A stretch of 49,144 bases of DNA from positions 1 through 49,144 of the forward strand of contig USAV01000002.1 in the NCBI GenBank assembly GCA_900552715.1, given 5' to 3'. Positions 35,056-43,186 of this stretch are shown here, piece after piece. Below the pieces are notes generated by a model. That model did no database searches. It was not told the origin of the DNA and saw only the letters and a list, made by a program, of their open reading frames with translations. The stretch comes from an uncultured Veillonella sp. GTDB taxonomy: Bacteria > Bacillota > Negativicutes > Veillonellales > Veillonellaceae. The stretch's first letter is position 1; the number at the start of each line of letters is the position of its first letter. The position numbers were made by a program, and so were the translations under genes.

Positions 35056-36744
35056 TTATTTCTTTTGTGCCTTAGCCCAGCTATCGCGTAACCCAACAAT
35101 ACGGTTCATTACGATATGATTTGTTGTGCTATCTTTATCAGTTACAAAGTAACCTTGGCGCAAGAATTGGAAATGGTCTCCTGGTACAGTATTAGCAAGA
35201 CATGCTTCCCCTTTACTACGGAATACTTGTAAAGAGTCATGGTTGAAATCGCCCAAGAAGTCTTTACCATCGGAATCTTCTTTAAGTAAATAATCATATA
35301 AGCGAGATTCAATATCTACTGCAGTAGATGCTTCAACCCAGTGCAATGTCCCTTTTACCTTACGAGTGCAACCGCTGCCGCTCTTAGTTTCTGGATCATA
35401 TGTACAGTGTATTTCTGTAATATTGCCATTTTCATCTTTAATAACATCAGTACATGTAATGAAGTATGCACCTTTTAAGCGTACTTCTTTACCTGGTGCC
35501 AAGCGGAAGAATTTCTTAACTGGCTCTTCCATAAAGTCATTGCGTTCAATGTAGATTTCACGACCGAATACAACTTCACGGTTACCCAACTCTTCATTTT
35601 CTGGATTATTTTCAACTGTGCAAAGTTCAGTTTGACCTTCTGGATAGTTCGTAATAACAACTTTCACAGGATCAATAACTACCATAGGACGTGTAGCTTT
35701 GAGTTTTAAATCTTCACGGATACAGAACTCAAGCAAAGCAATATCAACAACGCTATCAGCTTTAGCGACGCCAATGCGATCACAGAAATCACGAATTGCT
35801 TCTGGCGTGTAACCACGACGACGTAAACCAGAAATAGTAGGCATACGAGGATCATCCCAGCCAGCTACGAGACCAGCTTCCACAAGTGCACGCAATTTAC
35901 GTTTGGACATAACCATTTTAGTTACATTTAAACGAGCAAACTCAATTTGTTGCGGAATTTCAGTATCATCCCAATCCTCAAGTACCCAATCATACAATGG
36001 ACGATGAACTTCAAACTCTAAAGTACAGATAGAGTGTGTAACACGTTCAATAGCATCTTCAATAGGATGAGCAAAGTCATACATAGGGTAAATCTTCCAC
36101 TCATTGCCTGTGTTATGATGTTCTGCATTTACAATACGATAAAGAACAGGGTCGCGCATAACGATATTAGGATGGGCCATGTCGATTTTTGCACGCAATA
36201 CCTTTTCACCATCAGCGTATTTACCATCTTTCATTTCTTCGAAGAGTTTCAAGTTTTCTTCTACGCTACGATCGCGGTATGGGCTATTAACACCAGGTGT
36301 AGAGAAATCGCCACGAGTTTGTTTAATTTCATCAGCCGTTTGATCATCTACATACGCTTTGCCAAGAGTGATTAATTTCTTAGCATATTCGTACATTTGA
36401 CCAAAATAGTCAGATGCATAACGTGGTTCATCAGCCCAATCAAAGCCGAGCCATTTTACATCTTCCATGATGGAGTTTACGTATTCAACATCTTCTTTTG
36501 CAGGATTCGTATCATCAAAACGAAGATTTGTTAAGCCATTGTACTGTTTGCCAATACCAAAGTTAAGACAAATAGATTTAGCATGACCAATATGTAAGTA
36601 ACCATTTGGTTCTGGCGGGAAGCGAGTTAACACACGACCACCGTATTTGCCAGTTTCGTTATCTTTGTTGATGATAGCTTCGATAAAGTTAACAGACACA
36701 ACTTCTTCAGGAGCTACAGTTTTTTCAATATCTTTATGTTCCAA
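35056..36744 (-). CDS. glnS: Glutaminyl-tRNA synthetase
   Basis: 562 residues, class Ib. It charges tRNA-Gln directly. HIGH is seen as PNGYLHIGHAKS near residue 50, and the KMSKS-type motif as VMSKRKL. The C-terminal anticodon-binding beta-barrels are complete. An ATG at 36759 is in frame, but it is fused to the GGAGG ribosome site (ATGGAGG) and has no site of its own. The TTG at 36744 stands 8 nt after GGAGG and is the likelier start. GlnRS is uncommon in Firmicutes, most of which use the GatCAB amidation route. Confidence 0.95.
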   Translation of the reverse strand: MEHKDIEKTVAPEEVVSVNFIEAIINKDNETGKYGGRVLTRFPPEPNGYLHIGHAKSICLNFGIGKQYNGLTNLRFDDTNPAKEDVEYVNSIMEDVKWLGFDWADEPRYASDYFGQMYEYAKKLITLGKAYVDDQTADEIKQTRGDFSTPGVNSPYRDRSVEENLKLFEEMKDGKYADGEKVLRAKIDMAHPNIVMRDPVLYRIVNAEHHNTGNEWKIYPMYDFAHPIEDAIERVTHSICTLEFEVHRPLYDWVLEDWDDTEIPQQIEFARLNVTKMVMSKRKLRALVEAGLVAGWDDPRMPTISGLRRRGYTPEAIRDFCDRIGVAKADSVVDIALLEFCIREDLKLKATRPMVVIDPVKVVITNYPEGQTELCTVENNPENEELGNREVVFGREIYIERNDFMEEPVKKFFRLAPGKEVRLKGAYFITCTDVIKDENGNITEIHCTYDPETKSGSGCTRKVKGTLHWVEASTAVDIESRLYDYLLKEDSDGKDFLGDFNHDSLQVFRSKGEACLANTVPGDHFQFLRQGYFVTDKDSTTNHIVMNRIVGLRDSWAKAQKK

Positions 36745-36826
36745 CGTTCTAACCTCCATAGGATAAATATTCTTTTATTTTACCATATTTTGCATAATAC
36801 CGCATATCTTTTGAGGTCTTGTGATA

Positions 36827-37876
36827 TTAGTCGAAATCAGCTAAGTCTATACCAGCTTTTTTAAGCTCTTCTAAGGCAGACTCTACATCCATTTCTGGTT
36901 TCTTATAGTTAACTTCTTCATTAACACAGGTCTTTAATGGTTTCTTATGAACGCCAGCAATAATATTGTCAGCCGTCAAAATAGACATATCATAACGCGT
37001 ACGATCAGTATAAGAACCAATATGTGGTACGATAAGACAGTTCTCAACATCCAATAATGGATGATCTGCTGGCAATGGCTCTGGATCAGTTACGTCAAGT
37101 GCTGCGTAATCGATTTCACCTGTTTTTAGGGCATTAATCAAAGCATCTGTATCAACGATAGGTCCACGGCCAACATTAACAAACAATGCAGTATTCTTCA
37201 TTTTTTTGAAGAATGCTTCATCACACATGTGATATGTTTCATCTGTTAGTGGAGCCATCACACAAACTACATCACTAGTAGCTAACAAGTCATCTAATTC
37301 CATATACGTAGTTTTATGAATCTTGTCATCAATACGCTGATTACGATTATGGTATACCACAGTCATACCGAATGCACGGGCACGACGAGAAATAGATACA
37401 CCAATAGCCCCCATCCCAATAATACCAAGGGTACGGCGACTCAAATCAAAACCTTTAATATTAGATGGTCTTTGAGCCCAACGTCCTTCTTTTACGAAAT
37501 TAGCATTTTCCAGAATACGACGACTAGCAGTGGCAATCAATGTAAAAGCAAGCTCTGCTACGGTTTCATTAAGAACACCTGGCGTATTGCCATAAGGAAT
37601 ACCTGCTGCCGTTAATTCATCAATTTTTACATTATCATAACCCACAGCTGCTTGAGCAATAACCTTTAAATTAGGTGCATTTTTTACAAGATCACCGTCT
37701 ACATCTAAAGGGCGAACACACCACAAACCATCCGCATCAACGAGCCATTCCTTTAATGTCTCACGAGGCATTACAGTCTTTTCAGTCCATTGGCGCACAT
37801 CTACATGCTCTTTTAAATAAGCAATTGCATCTTTACGGACTAAACCGTTTACAACAACTAGAGGTTTTTTTTCCAT
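36827..37876 (-). CDS. D-isomer-specific 2-hydroxyacid dehydrogenase
   Basis: 349 residues of the NAD(P)-dependent D-2-hydroxyacid dehydrogenase family (glyoxylate/hydroxypyruvate reductase-like). The Rossmann motif GIIGMGAIGVSISRRA and catalytic Arg in NVGRGPIVD, Glu in DVTDPEPLP and His in VPHIGSY are all visible. The substrate could be glyoxylate, hydroxypyruvate, 2-ketogluconate or another 2-oxoacid and cannot be fixed from sequence. It lies about 80 nt upstream of glnS, behind GGAGG. Confidence 0.88.
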   Translation of the reverse strand: MEKKPLVVVNGLVRKDAIAYLKEHVDVRQWTEKTVMPRETLKEWLVDADGLWCVRPLDVDGDLVKNAPNLKVIAQAAVGYDNVKIDELTAAGIPYGNTPGVLNETVAELAFTLIATASRRILENANFVKEGRWAQRPSNIKGFDLSRRTLGIIGMGAIGVSISRRARAFGMTVVYHNRNQRIDDKIHKTTYMELDDLLATSDVVCVMAPLTDETYHMCDEAFFKKMKNTALFVNVGRGPIVDTDALINALKTGEIDYAALDVTDPEPLPADHPLLDVENCLIVPHIGSYTDRTRYDMSILTADNIIAGVHKKPLKTCVNEEVNYKKPEMDVESALEELKKAGIDLADFD

Positions 37877-38000
37877 ATGTATAAGTCCTCCAAAAACGTC
37901 TTATAATACACGCTCAAGAATTTCGCGTTAAAGTTAATATTATATATTTCTATTATATACTTATATTTTATACTAGAAAGCTGGCGTAATACAACAAAAA

Positions 38001-38024
38001 GGAGTAAGGCCTAGGCCTTACTCC
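38001..38024 (-). terminator. Intrinsic terminator after mscL
   Basis: A fully palindromic stem (GGAGTAAGGCC with GGCCTTACTCC, centre TA) is followed by T5 on the minus strand, 23 nt after the mscL stop codon. Confidence 0.9.
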
Positions 38025-38047
38025 CTTTATGTAGCTTTAAATTTGAA

Positions 38048-38515
38048 TTATTTCAAATCTGCTGTACAGTTAGGACATTTAACTGCATCAATGTGAATTT
38101 CTGTTTTACAGAATGGACATTCTTTAGTTGTAGGTGCTTCAGCAGCTTCTTCTTCTTTCGCGTTTTTCATCATTTTAGCTAATGCGCGAACCATCAAGAA
38201 TACAACGAACGCCAAGATTAAGAATTGAATCAAATCAGTAATAAATGTACCGTATGGCAATACAGAACCAACTGCACGAGCTGTATTAATATCAGCACCA
38301 GACATAAATGCATCTTTAGATGCAGCATTTAATGGCAAGTACAAGTTACTGAAATCAATACCGCCTGTGAACAAGCTGATAATAGGCATGAACAAGTTGC
38401 TTACAACAGAGTTTACCAACGCTGTGAAAGCAGCACCAATAATCATACCAATAGCGAGGTCCATCATGTTACCTTTGAATGCAAAAGCTTTAAAATCGTT
38501 CAAAAATTGTTTCAT
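38048..38515 (-). CDS. mscL: Large-conductance mechanosensitive channel with C-terminal zinc ribbon
   Basis: 155 residues. The MscL core has two transmembrane helices: the Gly/Ala-rich pore helix MDLAIGMIIGAAFTALVNS and a second at about 95-115. The cytoplasmic helix is followed by an added zinc-ribbon tail with Cys133, 136, 147 and 150 (CPFCK and CPNC), beyond the usual MscL end. MscL is a pressure-relief pore of the inner membrane. The tail might sense zinc or bind a partner (inference). It has a near-consensus promoter and its own terminator. Confidence 0.93.
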   Translation of the reverse strand: MKQFLNDFKAFAFKGNMMDLAIGMIIGAAFTALVNSVVSNLFMPIISLFTGGIDFSNLYLPLNAASKDAFMSGADINTARAVGSVLPYGTFITDLIQFLILAFVVFLMVRALAKMMKNAKEEEAAEAPTTKECPFCKTEIHIDAVKCPNCTADLK

Positions 38516-38567
38516 TTCTCACTACTCCTAGATACACTTAATTGAGAATGCGTTAATAACTGTACTA

Positions 38568-38596
38568 ATCATAAAGGAAAGATGAAGAGATGTCAA
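38568..38596 (-). promoter_or_regulatory. Promoter of mscL
   Basis: Perfect TTGACA (38596-38591), 17-bp spacer, TATGAT (38573-38568, 5 of 6). The leader is about 45 nt. Two copies of GAAAAACTA lie within 50 bp upstream of the -35. Confidence 0.7.
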
Positions 38597-38700
38597 TATT
38601 TTTCGATGTAGTTTTTCGAATTTATTTAATATAGTTTTTCATAGGTCAATCTAAAATTGTAATAAATCAGTATTTATGCGTACTTTTCGCACCATGTTAA

Positions 38701-38730
38701 AAGGTGCCAATCACGAATGTGATTAGCACC
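38701..38730 (-). terminator. Intrinsic terminator after the DMT transporter gene
   Basis: Arms AGGTGCCAATCAC (38701-38713) and GTGATTAGCACCT (38718-38730) pair with one mismatch around GAAT and are followed by TTTT on the minus strand. Confidence 0.8.
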
Positions 38731-38771
38731 TCTACTGTCATACAACGTCTATTATTGTATAGATTCGACAA

Positions 38772-39659
38772 TTATTTAATTTTATCCTCTATAACCTTTC
38801 CTTCTTGTAAAGGTCCACTTTGTTCTTTGAGGCGAGCCAACATAACAGAAGATACGAACATCGCCACACCAGCGCCTATCGTTTCAATAGATAAGCTTTC
38901 ACCAAAGAACAAGAAGCCGTAGAAGGAACTGATGAATACACCAACATATTGTAAGAATTGTGCCACTACAGCGTTAGTTGTAACAAAGGCACCAGTCAAG
39001 AAGAACTGAGCCACTACACTAATACCACCAATCGCCAAGATGATAAGCCAATCTGTGCCTTGAGGCATAACGAGTTTGTCAGTTGTAACAAGCCCTGCAA
39101 TCATACCTGTAATCATAAAATACGCCATAATTTCGAAATTACTATGTTTACCTCGCTTAGATATAAGGCGAATCGTTGTATACGCAGCCGCAGATAAAGC
39201 AGCCCCTAAAATAGCTACTAAGGCAAACCAAGTAAAGCCAGTAAAGCTAAATGGATTTACCATAACCATTACAGCTACAAAGATCAAAAGAAGCCATTTC
39301 CCAGCCCCTTTAGGTACCCGTTCTTTAAGAAATAAGGCGCTAAATATCAATACAAATATACCTGATGTTTGAAATAAAATCGTTGCATCAGATAACTTTA
39401 AGTGCACTAAGGCAATAAAGTTACAAACCATGCCAAAGCCGCCGTATAAACCGCGCATTAGTAGATGTCCTCTATCTTCTTTAGAGAATCGGATGCCTTG
39501 GACATACATAACGATAAGAACCGCTACAGTACCAAATAAGCCACGGAAAAAGGCAATTTCCCCAGAAGGAATATTAGAACCTAGCATCTTTACGAATAAA
39601 TTCATCGTACTCAACAAAAGAGCCGATAACAATGCGTACATAAGGCCTTTTTTAGCCAT
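38772..39659 (-). CDS. EamA/DMT-family transporter
   Basis: 295 residues with ten predicted membrane helices in two EamA repeats (about 1-135 and 145-280). The repeat signatures are visible: SGEIAFFRGLFG in the first and VGVFISSFYGFLFFGESL in the second. Family members export metabolites or amino acids, or import drugs and sugars; the substrate here is unknown. It stands alone between thrC and mscL, behind a GGGAGG site and followed by a terminator. Confidence 0.85.
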   Translation of the reverse strand: MAKKGLMYALLSALLLSTMNLFVKMLGSNIPSGEIAFFRGLFGTVAVLIVMYVQGIRFSKEDRGHLLMRGLYGGFGMVCNFIALVHLKLSDATILFQTSGIFVLIFSALFLKERVPKGAGKWLLLIFVAVMVMVNPFSFTGFTWFALVAILGAALSAAAYTTIRLISKRGKHSNFEIMAYFMITGMIAGLVTTDKLVMPQGTDWLIILAIGGISVVAQFFLTGAFVTTNAVVAQFLQYVGVFISSFYGFLFFGESLSIETIGAGVAMFVSSVMLARLKEQSGPLQEGKVIEDKIK

Positions 39660-39770
39660 ACTACCTCCCTATACACTTCTACTATAATGTTACTACATAG
39701 TTACTGTCCTGTATTATCTATATAAGCAATCCGATATACAGGAGATACAGAGTTCACAAAGCCAAAATAT

Positions 39771-39798
39771 ATGCCGCCCTTCTAACGAAAGGCGGCAT
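39771..39798 (-). terminator. Intrinsic terminator after thrC
   Basis: ATGCCGCCCTTC (39771-39782) pairs with GAAAGGCGGCAT (39787-39798) with one mismatch. A short TATATTTT follows on the minus strand. It lies 5 nt after the thrC stop codon. Confidence 0.75.
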
Positions 39799-39802
39799 CG
39801 TA

Positions 39803-41302
39803 TTATTTAGAGAACGTATCTACAAAATCAAGAATTTCTTGTTTCATATTCTCTTTATCGATTGCTTTTGTGAAACGCAATGGTTTAGATTTCAAAGCTT
39901 CCAATTGTTTAGGGAATGCTACGCCCGTTACAGCAGAAATATTATCTAAGCTTTCATACGGTGTGTCACCCACTTTGATATCTAAAGCCTCGCAAATGGC
40001 TGTTGGGAATTTAAATGGATGTGCAGTAGACGCAATAATTGTATGGCGCGCACCATCTTCAGGATGTTTTTTCAATTCCTTCATGTATGCACCCATAGCT
40101 ACCGCCGTATGAGGGTCCATTACATAACCATAGGAGTTGTACACTTGTTCAATGATAGCTTTTGTTTCTTCGTCATCAACATAAGCACCTGAAAAATTAG
40201 CTTTAACACGACTGAACTCTTCTTCGTTGACAGTCAATTTACCTGTTGCTTTAAGATCTTTCATCCAACCAGCGGTACGTTCACTATCTTCACCAGAGAT
40301 ATAGTACAAGAAACGTTCAAAGTTGGAGGATTCAAGAATATCCATGGACGGAGAAATCGTTGTATAGAATGGGCGGTTCATATCGTATGTACCAGTTTCA
40401 AAGAAATCAGTAAGCACATTGTTTTGGTTAGATGCACAAATCAATTTACCAATAGGAATACCCATTTTTTTAGCATAGTAAGCAGCCAAGATATTACCAA
40501 AGTTACCTGTTGGCACTACTACGTTGAAAGCTTCGTCTTCGTGAATAGCACCTTGTGCTACGAGCTCAGCATAGGCATTTACATAGTACACCACTTGAGG
40601 TGCTAAGCGGCCGATATTAATGGAGTTCGCACTAGAGAACATCACACCTTTTGCAGCAACCTCTTCTGCTGTAGCCTTATCAACGAATAAGCGTTTCAAG
40701 AATTGTTGAGCATCGTCAAAGTTACCATGAATAGCTGTTACATTAACGTTCTCCCCTTCTTGCTTTTGCATTTGTTCTGCTTGCATAGGGCTTACGCCAT
40801 CTGTTGGGTAGAATACTTGAATATGCGTACCAGGTACATCTTTAAAGCCCTCAAGGGCTGCTTTACCAGTATCACCAGATGTAGCCGTTAAGATAAGAAC
40901 CTCTTTTTTCTCACCTTCTGCTTCTTTTGCTGCCACCAATAGATATGGGAATAAGGACAATGCCATATCTTTGAAAGCTTGTGTACGGCCGTGGAATAAT
41001 TCCAATACAGAAACCTTTTCTAATAAGGAATGTAATGGTGCAATATCACGAGTACTGAAATTAGCATCAGAGTATGCAGAATTGATCATTTCATTTAAAT
41101 GAGCTTCAGAGAAGCATGGGAACAACTTAGATAATACAATAGCTGCTACCTCTTGATAGTTTTTATCTTTCACATCATTGTAAGTTAAGCAGTTTGTAGG
41201 GAATAAAGATGGTACATATAGACCACCATCCTCTGCTAAGCCGTGCAACAATGCATATGTTTCATTTACCGCAACGGTACCGCGGGTGCTAGTATAATTC
41301 AT
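39803..41302 (-). CDS. thrC: Threonine synthase
   Basis: 499 residues of the longer (E. coli/yeast-like) threonine synthase class. It converts O-phosphohomoserine to threonine with PLP. The PLP lysine is in HGRTQAFKDMALS near residue 110. The phosphate loop is TGNFGNILAAYY, and TSGDTGKAALEG is also present. An ATG 12 nt upstream overlaps the GAGGT ribosome site, so the ATG at 41302 (MNYTSTRG, the usual family start) is used. No other thr gene is in the window. Confidence 0.95.
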   Translation of the reverse strand: MNYTSTRGTVAVNETYALLHGLAEDGGLYVPSLFPTNCLTYNDVKDKNYQEVAAIVLSKLFPCFSEAHLNEMINSAYSDANFSTRDIAPLHSLLEKVSVLELFHGRTQAFKDMALSLFPYLLVAAKEAEGEKKEVLILTATSGDTGKAALEGFKDVPGTHIQVFYPTDGVSPMQAEQMQKQEGENVNVTAIHGNFDDAQQFLKRLFVDKATAEEVAAKGVMFSSANSINIGRLAPQVVYYVNAYAELVAQGAIHEDEAFNVVVPTGNFGNILAAYYAKKMGIPIGKLICASNQNNVLTDFFETGTYDMNRPFYTTISPSMDILESSNFERFLYYISGEDSERTAGWMKDLKATGKLTVNEEEFSRVKANFSGAYVDDEETKAIIEQVYNSYGYVMDPHTAVAMGAYMKELKKHPEDGARHTIIASTAHPFKFPTAICEALDIKVGDTPYESLDNISAVTGVAFPKQLEALKSKPLRFTKAIDKENMKQEILDFVDTFSK

Positions 41303-41351
41303 GGAATACCTCATTCATAACTACAATGGATTTTACGAGTTTAATAGATTT

Positions 41352-41360
41352 ATTATAGCA
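41352..41360 (-). promoter_or_regulatory. Extended -10 promoter element of thrC
   Basis: TGCTATAAT on the minus strand, an extended -10 of the TGnTATAAT class, about 50 nt before the thrC start. It directly abuts the terminator of the peroxidase gene. Confidence 0.5.
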
Positions 41361-41363
41361 TAA

Positions 41364-41386
41364 AAGCGCCCCTAAAAGGAGCGCTT
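41364..41386 (-). terminator. Terminator downstream of the DyP peroxidase gene
   Basis: AAGCGCCCCT and AGGAGCGCTT form a 10-bp stem with one mismatch and an AAA loop, followed by TTTTATG on the minus strand. It is about 100 nt after the stop codon. Confidence 0.65.
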
Positions 41387-41483
41387 CTATAGAATTTATA
41401 TGGTATTTTCACTCAAATTATATGCTGCTAACAAAACTGAGCATCACAAACCATATAAATCATGCATAAACTAGCTATGCGGA

Positions 41484-42425
41484 TTATAATTCGCCTTCTG
41501 CAATAGCATCCAATGTATCAAGGGATGGAATGAAGAAGAGCATACCTGTAATAGGTTTGGAATAATCAAGCAATTTATCGTTTTGCGTAAACATATTAGT
41601 AAGCATTGTTTTAGTTACATCCCAGTAACGAGCATAACCGATAAAGTATGTACCGCGTACACCTTGGCCAGGTTGAGCAAAGGCTACATTCATACGCACG
41701 ATTTTATGTTCTTTATCATCGCGATTATCTTGAGCCACTACATTATGAGCTGCTGGATCTTTTTCATCATCTTCTAACTCAATATCGCTAAATTTACGAC
41801 GGCCAATGAACTTTTCTTGCATTTCTGTAGGAAGCGCACGCCACGCATCAAGATCGTGTTCATATTTTTGAGCAAATGCATAAGAACCATTAGTGAATTC
41901 AGGATCTTCATCACCAATAACGCCCCACTCTACAGCTTCTTGACCAACAGGGTTTTCAGTACCATCTACGAAATCAATGATGGCACGACCTTGTTCATAA
42001 TGGAAGCCATGAGTTTCATCTACTACAGATGTAATAGGACGTAAGAACTCCATAATTTGATCCACTACAGTATATGTAACGGACTCATCATTGGAACGTA
42101 CATGCAAGAATAAATCAGCTGCTACAGCTGGTACGTCTTGTTTATCACCTTTAATACCTTGGAAGTCTTCTAACTCTTTTGGTATAGGTGCATTAGGGAA
42201 TAAATAATCCCATGCTTTCCGGCTGAAACCAAAAGCAATGCCCAAACCTTCACCATTTGCACGAATGCTAACAGAGCGTTTAATGGCTTGAATGCGGTCC
42301 GCCATATCTTGAATCACTTCGAGTTCAGCGTCACGATCTTTACGATTTAATAATAATGTTGTAAAGTTTACACTTTGTCCAGCATCTTTATACACATCTT
42401 GTGTTCTAGAAACATCTACTGCCAT
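41484..42425 (-). CDS. Dyp-type (dye-decolourising) heme peroxidase
   Basis: 313 residues, two ferredoxin-like halves. The DyP hallmark FVDGTENP (GxxDG-type loop carrying the distal Asp) is clear, with the proximal-His region PAAHNVVAQD and a conserved C-terminal GTYFIGYARYW. No Tat or Sec signal is present, so it is the cytoplasmic form. DyP enzymes use peroxide and are linked to heme or iron handling and oxidative stress. AGGAGG precedes the ATG, and a Fur-like box overlaps the region just upstream. Confidence 0.92.
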   Translation of the reverse strand: MAVDVSRTQDVYKDAGQSVNFTTLLLNRKDRDAELEVIQDMADRIQAIKRSVSIRANGEGLGIAFGFSRKAWDYLFPNAPIPKELEDFQGIKGDKQDVPAVAADLFLHVRSNDESVTYTVVDQIMEFLRPITSVVDETHGFHYEQGRAIIDFVDGTENPVGQEAVEWGVIGDEDPEFTNGSYAFAQKYEHDLDAWRALPTEMQEKFIGRRKFSDIELEDDEKDPAAHNVVAQDNRDDKEHKIVRMNVAFAQPGQGVRGTYFIGYARYWDVTKTMLTNMFTQNDKLLDYSKPITGMLFFIPSLDTLDAIAEGEL

Positions 42426-42439
42426 TCGTTACCTCCTAA

Positions 42440-42454
42440 TGAGAAAAATTATTA
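42440..42454. promoter_or_regulatory. Fur-like box upstream of the DyP peroxidase gene
   Basis: TGAGAAAAATTATTA resembles the 7-1-7 pattern seen before the flavodoxin unit and the purine regulator. It sits immediately upstream of the ribosome site, where a bound repressor would block transcription. Confidence 0.4.
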
Positions 42455-42462
42455 TATAGTAA

Positions 42463-42625
42463 TCATAAGCTATTAAGCCCGTATTGTCTATAAGATGATA
42501 GCTCATAGCAATAAAGAGGATCCATATAAATAACTCTATCCAAAGAGTTTTTACCAAATATAGCTAAGTATAAATCTGTAAGTTTTTTTTAATTGTATAA
42601 GTGCATTTTCTACTTCTGTATTCAT
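42463..42625 (-). pseudogene. Small protein gene interrupted by a frameshift at an A8 run
   Basis: An ATG at 42625 with a GAGG site 8 nt before it opens a 24-residue frame (MNTEVENALIQLKK and on) that meets a stop soon after a run of eight A. If one A is skipped, the frame continues for a total of 53 residues (LTDLYLAIFGKNSLDRVIY, then MDPLYCYELSSYRQYGLNSL) to the TGA at 42463. The composition after the shift looks protein-like, and a consensus promoter lies upstream. It may be a true frameshift mutation, a sequencing error at the homopolymer, or transcriptional slippage. No homologue is recognised. Confidence 0.5.
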
Positions 42626-42739
42626 CTAAGCCGCCTCTATACAAATAAAAATCAATCCAATAATTAATCCTGTTATCCTACAAATACAGTGTTTTATTCC
42701 ATTTCATATTCTCTTACTCACCTATATTTCTATATATTT

Positions 42740-42768
42740 TTTATAAAATGATGTCAAAATGATGTCAA
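42740..42768 (-). promoter_or_regulatory. Consensus promoter built on an 11-bp tandem repeat
   Basis: TTGACA (42768-42763), 17-bp spacer, TATAAA (42745-42740) on the minus strand. The sequence AAAATGATGTC is repeated twice in tandem, so a second TTGACA lies in the spacer. It points at the frameshifted small gene and then the DyP gene. In the surrounding 354-nt gap (42426-42779) I see only these elements, the small gene and the Fur-like box. Confidence 0.55.
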
Positions 42769-42779
42769 AAATATATACA

Positions 42780-42980
42780 TTATATGTGACGATCCATTTC
42801 TTCACCATATAGTCTTTCCATTCCTTGACGCGTTACAAGCCAATTTTTGCCCGACTTTCTAAACTCACCTTCTAAAAATCCATTCTTTACACGGCCTCTA
42901 CAATTCTGTTTCAATGCATCCGCCGTAACATTCCATCGTTCTGCCGCTTCTTGTGTTGTCATTACATCATCTAATTTCAT
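42780..42980 (-). CDS. Small helix-turn-helix DNA-binding protein (excisionase/MerR-like)
   Basis: 66 residues. The N-terminal MTTQEAAERWNVTADALKQNC is a winged-HTH helix pair of the kind found in excisionases and small regulators. KSGKNWLVTRQGMERLYG forms the typical wing and final helix. AAGGAG precedes the ATG. It stands alone downstream of tRNA-Lys with no integrase or toxin gene beside it. It could be a remnant of a mobile element or a free-standing regulator. Confidence 0.65.
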   Translation of the reverse strand: MKLDDVMTTQEAAERWNVTADALKQNCRGRVKNGFLEGEFRKSGKNWLVTRQGMERLYGEEMDRHI

Positions 42981-43041
42981 GTCAGTACTCCTTATATTAC
43001 TAATAGATTATAGACGGATAAAACAAAGGCAATAACAAGAA

Positions 43042-43065
43042 AAACCCGCACAGTAGTGCGGGTTT
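43042..43065 (-). terminator. Intrinsic terminator after tRNA-Lys
   Basis: Perfect 10-bp arms AAACCCGCAC and GTGCGGGTTT around a 4-nt loop, then TTTTTC on the minus strand, 5 nt after the tRNA 3' end. Confidence 0.92.
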
Positions 43066-43069
43066 ATTT

Positions 43070-43145
43070 TGGTGGACCACCAGGGGTTCGAACCCTGGAC
43101 ACCCTGATTAAGAGTCAGGTGCTCTGCCAGCTGAGCTAGTGGTCC
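43070..43145 (-). tRNA. tRNA-Lys (anticodon CUU)
   Basis: A 76-nt cloverleaf with encoded CCA. The acceptor stem GGACCAC/GTGGTCC is perfect, with discriminator A. The D-arm is GCTC/GAGC. The anticodon stem CCTGA/TCAGG holds the loop CTCTTAA, giving anticodon CUU (AAG codons, Lys). The T-arm CAGGG/CCCTG has the TTCGAAC loop. Promoter and terminator flank it closely, so it is a single-gene unit. Confidence 0.97.
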
Positions 43146-43157
43146 ATGACACGACTA

Positions 43158-43186
43158 ATTATATGCCTATTTTATAGGAATGTAAA
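43158..43186 (-). promoter_or_regulatory. Promoter of tRNA-Lys
   Basis: TTTACA (43186-43181, 5 of 6), 17-bp spacer, perfect TATAAT (43163-43158), 13 bp before the tRNA 5' end. Confidence 0.75.
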
